Shown here: piece by piece, positions 46,596 through 47,686 of the stretch
How the letters are laid out: each line of letters opens with the position of its first letter
How positions within the stretch are numbered: the first letter of the stretch is position 1
Virus record (IMG/VR): IMGVR_UViG_3300007537_000001
Coordinates: 1 to 47,686 of that record
Origin: a virus
Length of the DNA: 47,686 nucleotides
Reading direction: 5' to 3' (one strand)
Notes under the pieces: generated by a model
What the model was told of the DNA's origin: nothing
Databases searched by the model: none
Seen by the model: only the letters and a program-made list of their open reading frames with translations
Made by a program: the position numbers and the translations under genes

Positions 46596-47686
46596 ATGGT
46601 AAAAGTTAACGATCTTCCAGAAAAAGATACGATTGTAGCTGCTTGAGATGAGTTGGTTATAATTGATAGTGGAGATAGCGATAAAACTAAAAGAATAGCT
46701 GCTAGCAAATTTAAATGAAATAGCTGAATAACAGGAGAGGAAACAACTATAGTTGATTCTTTCTGAAATTGAGATTATACAACTATATGAGCTGCTCTTA
46801 CTGCTGGTGCTAATCGTATTTTTGTTAATGATTGAAATTACACAGAAACTTATTGGGATTTAACTAATAAAGATGTTAGAGTAAATTGTGCTTCTTATAA
46901 TGTAAATATTAATTTCAACAACACAGATGTACATGGCTGAACTTATATATTAGCAGATGATGATACTACTGTTATTATACAGGATGGTACTTTCAATTTC
47001 ACTATGAATAGTGTAAACACATTTTGATTAGACGGAGGTTTATCGGATGGTACTTTTATCTGGAAAGATTCTATTATAAATGTTAATTGAGACGATGTAG
47101 CTGGTAGGGCTTTTACAGATTTATTTATGGATAGAGGCTGAGAAAATTGACGACATTATTGTAAGTTTAAATTCTTAAATGCTACAAATACTAACCCTAT
47201 AAAATTAACTGATGCTAGGACAAATTTTAGTTTTTGTGATTTCTATTGAGGTAAAGTAATATTTTGAGGTAACTCATCAACAGAAATGAAAAGTTGTAGA
47301 ACTACGGATTTAGTATGAATATGATTTGATTGAGGTAGATATATAGATTGTTCGATGTCTAATTCTTCAGTAACAACTATATATGATAAAAACTGAACAC
47401 AGACAGATTCTTCTGTAATAGATTGGTCTGAAAATAGTGCTATTTCTTTTTTTAACGCTACAACAGTTCCTGCTTGAATAACAATAGAGTGAAGTTCATC
47501 AAGTATATTTAATTTTGATTCAACACCTATAACATTAGAAGATGGTACACTTTCATATGCTTGACATTCACATTCAGTATTTCTTTGGGATGGCTCGGTT
47601 GCTTGTACAATATTAGCTAATACTATTACATGATGTTCATTTTCTAACAATACTGGTGGTAAGATTTCTATAGAAAAAGATTATAA
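46596..47686 (+). CDS. Tail spike with beta-helix domain, N-terminal part
   Basis: Continues at 1-370; 445 residues in all. The N-terminus (V-N-D-L-P-E-K-D-T-I-V-A-A-G-D-E-L-V-I-I-D) resembles that of the fibre at 412 and probably attaches to the tail. From residue 60, Y-T-T-I-G-A-A-L-T-A-G-A-N-R-I-F-V-N-D-G-N-Y-T is the start of a pectin-lyase-type parallel beta-helix, followed by Asn/Ser/Thr coils. Such spikes bind or cleave surface polysaccharide. Many glycines are TGA. Confidence 0.8.
47564..47686. repeat. Terminal direct repeat, right copy
   Basis: Identical to bases 1-123. It lies inside the spike gene, whose frame runs through it without break, so it is not a gene boundary element. 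It marks where the linear record of a circular or circularly permuted molecule was cut. Confidence 0.95.

Overview
The window is the genome of an AT-rich tailed bacteriophage that reads TGA as glycine (genetic code 25). The recoding is visible throughout. Long frames open only if TGA is sense, and glycine then falls exactly where conserved motifs need it: the large terminase nuclease motif D-L-G-G, the phosphoesterase G-N-H-D motif and the zinc-amidase C-P-G motif. TAA and TAG remain the stops. This code is known from the candidate-phyla bacteria Absconditabacteria (SR1) and Gracilibacteria, so a host from that group is inferred. The last 123 bases (47564-47686) repeat the first 123, so the sequence appears to be a complete circular or terminally redundant genome of about 47,563 bp, and the gene at the right edge continues at the left edge.

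Layout. (1) 1-10724, plus strand: tail spike, tail fibre and LamG-type adhesion proteins, then a lysis cassette (XhlA-like membrane protein, HNH-like protein, small membrane peptide, holin, amidase endolysin) ending at a bidirectional terminator at 10779-10820. (2) 10850-11108: a probable structured RNA. (3) 11126-29033, minus strand: about 43 mostly small early genes. These include a recombination group (Mre11/SbcD-like phosphoesterase, Cas4/RecB-like nuclease, a protein with an SSB-type C-terminal tail, HNH/NinG-like nuclease, second phosphoesterase), tRNA and tRNA-like genes, an NlpC/P60 plus 3D-domain wall protein, a YopX-family protein, a replication initiator and a TOPRIM primase-helicase, and a free-standing NrdD glycyl-radical-like domain. 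Two RNA elements interrupt this arm: a 9 bp plus 10 bp pseudoknot/terminator in front of the replication genes, and a plus-strand structured RNA of about 340 nt with its own promoter and terminator. (4) 29434-47686, plus strand: small terminase, a secreted CAP-domain protein, large terminase, portal, scaffold, capsid (with an apparent frameshift), adaptor and nozzle-like tail proteins, two large probable internal virion proteins and the tail spike. No tape measure, tail tube or sheath gene was recognised, and the gene order suggests a short-tailed (podovirus-like) virion.

Transcription seems to use a house promoter, TTGATT-N16-TATAAN, found at seven places on both strands with an invariant 16-nt spacer, plus one consensus TTGACA-N17-TATAAT at 30125. 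Shine-Dalgarno sequences are mostly absent; start codons follow A/T-only leaders.

Protein functions are read from motifs in translations made by hand under code 25. The tRNA and ncRNA calls rest on base pairing seen by eye, with no covariance search. The strongest candidates for something new are the pseudoknot attenuator (25185-25250), the plus-strand RNA (25934-26276), the D-armless tRNA-like element (19850-19914) and the pair of TGA-free LamG genes (4923-8663), which look imported from a standard-code genome.
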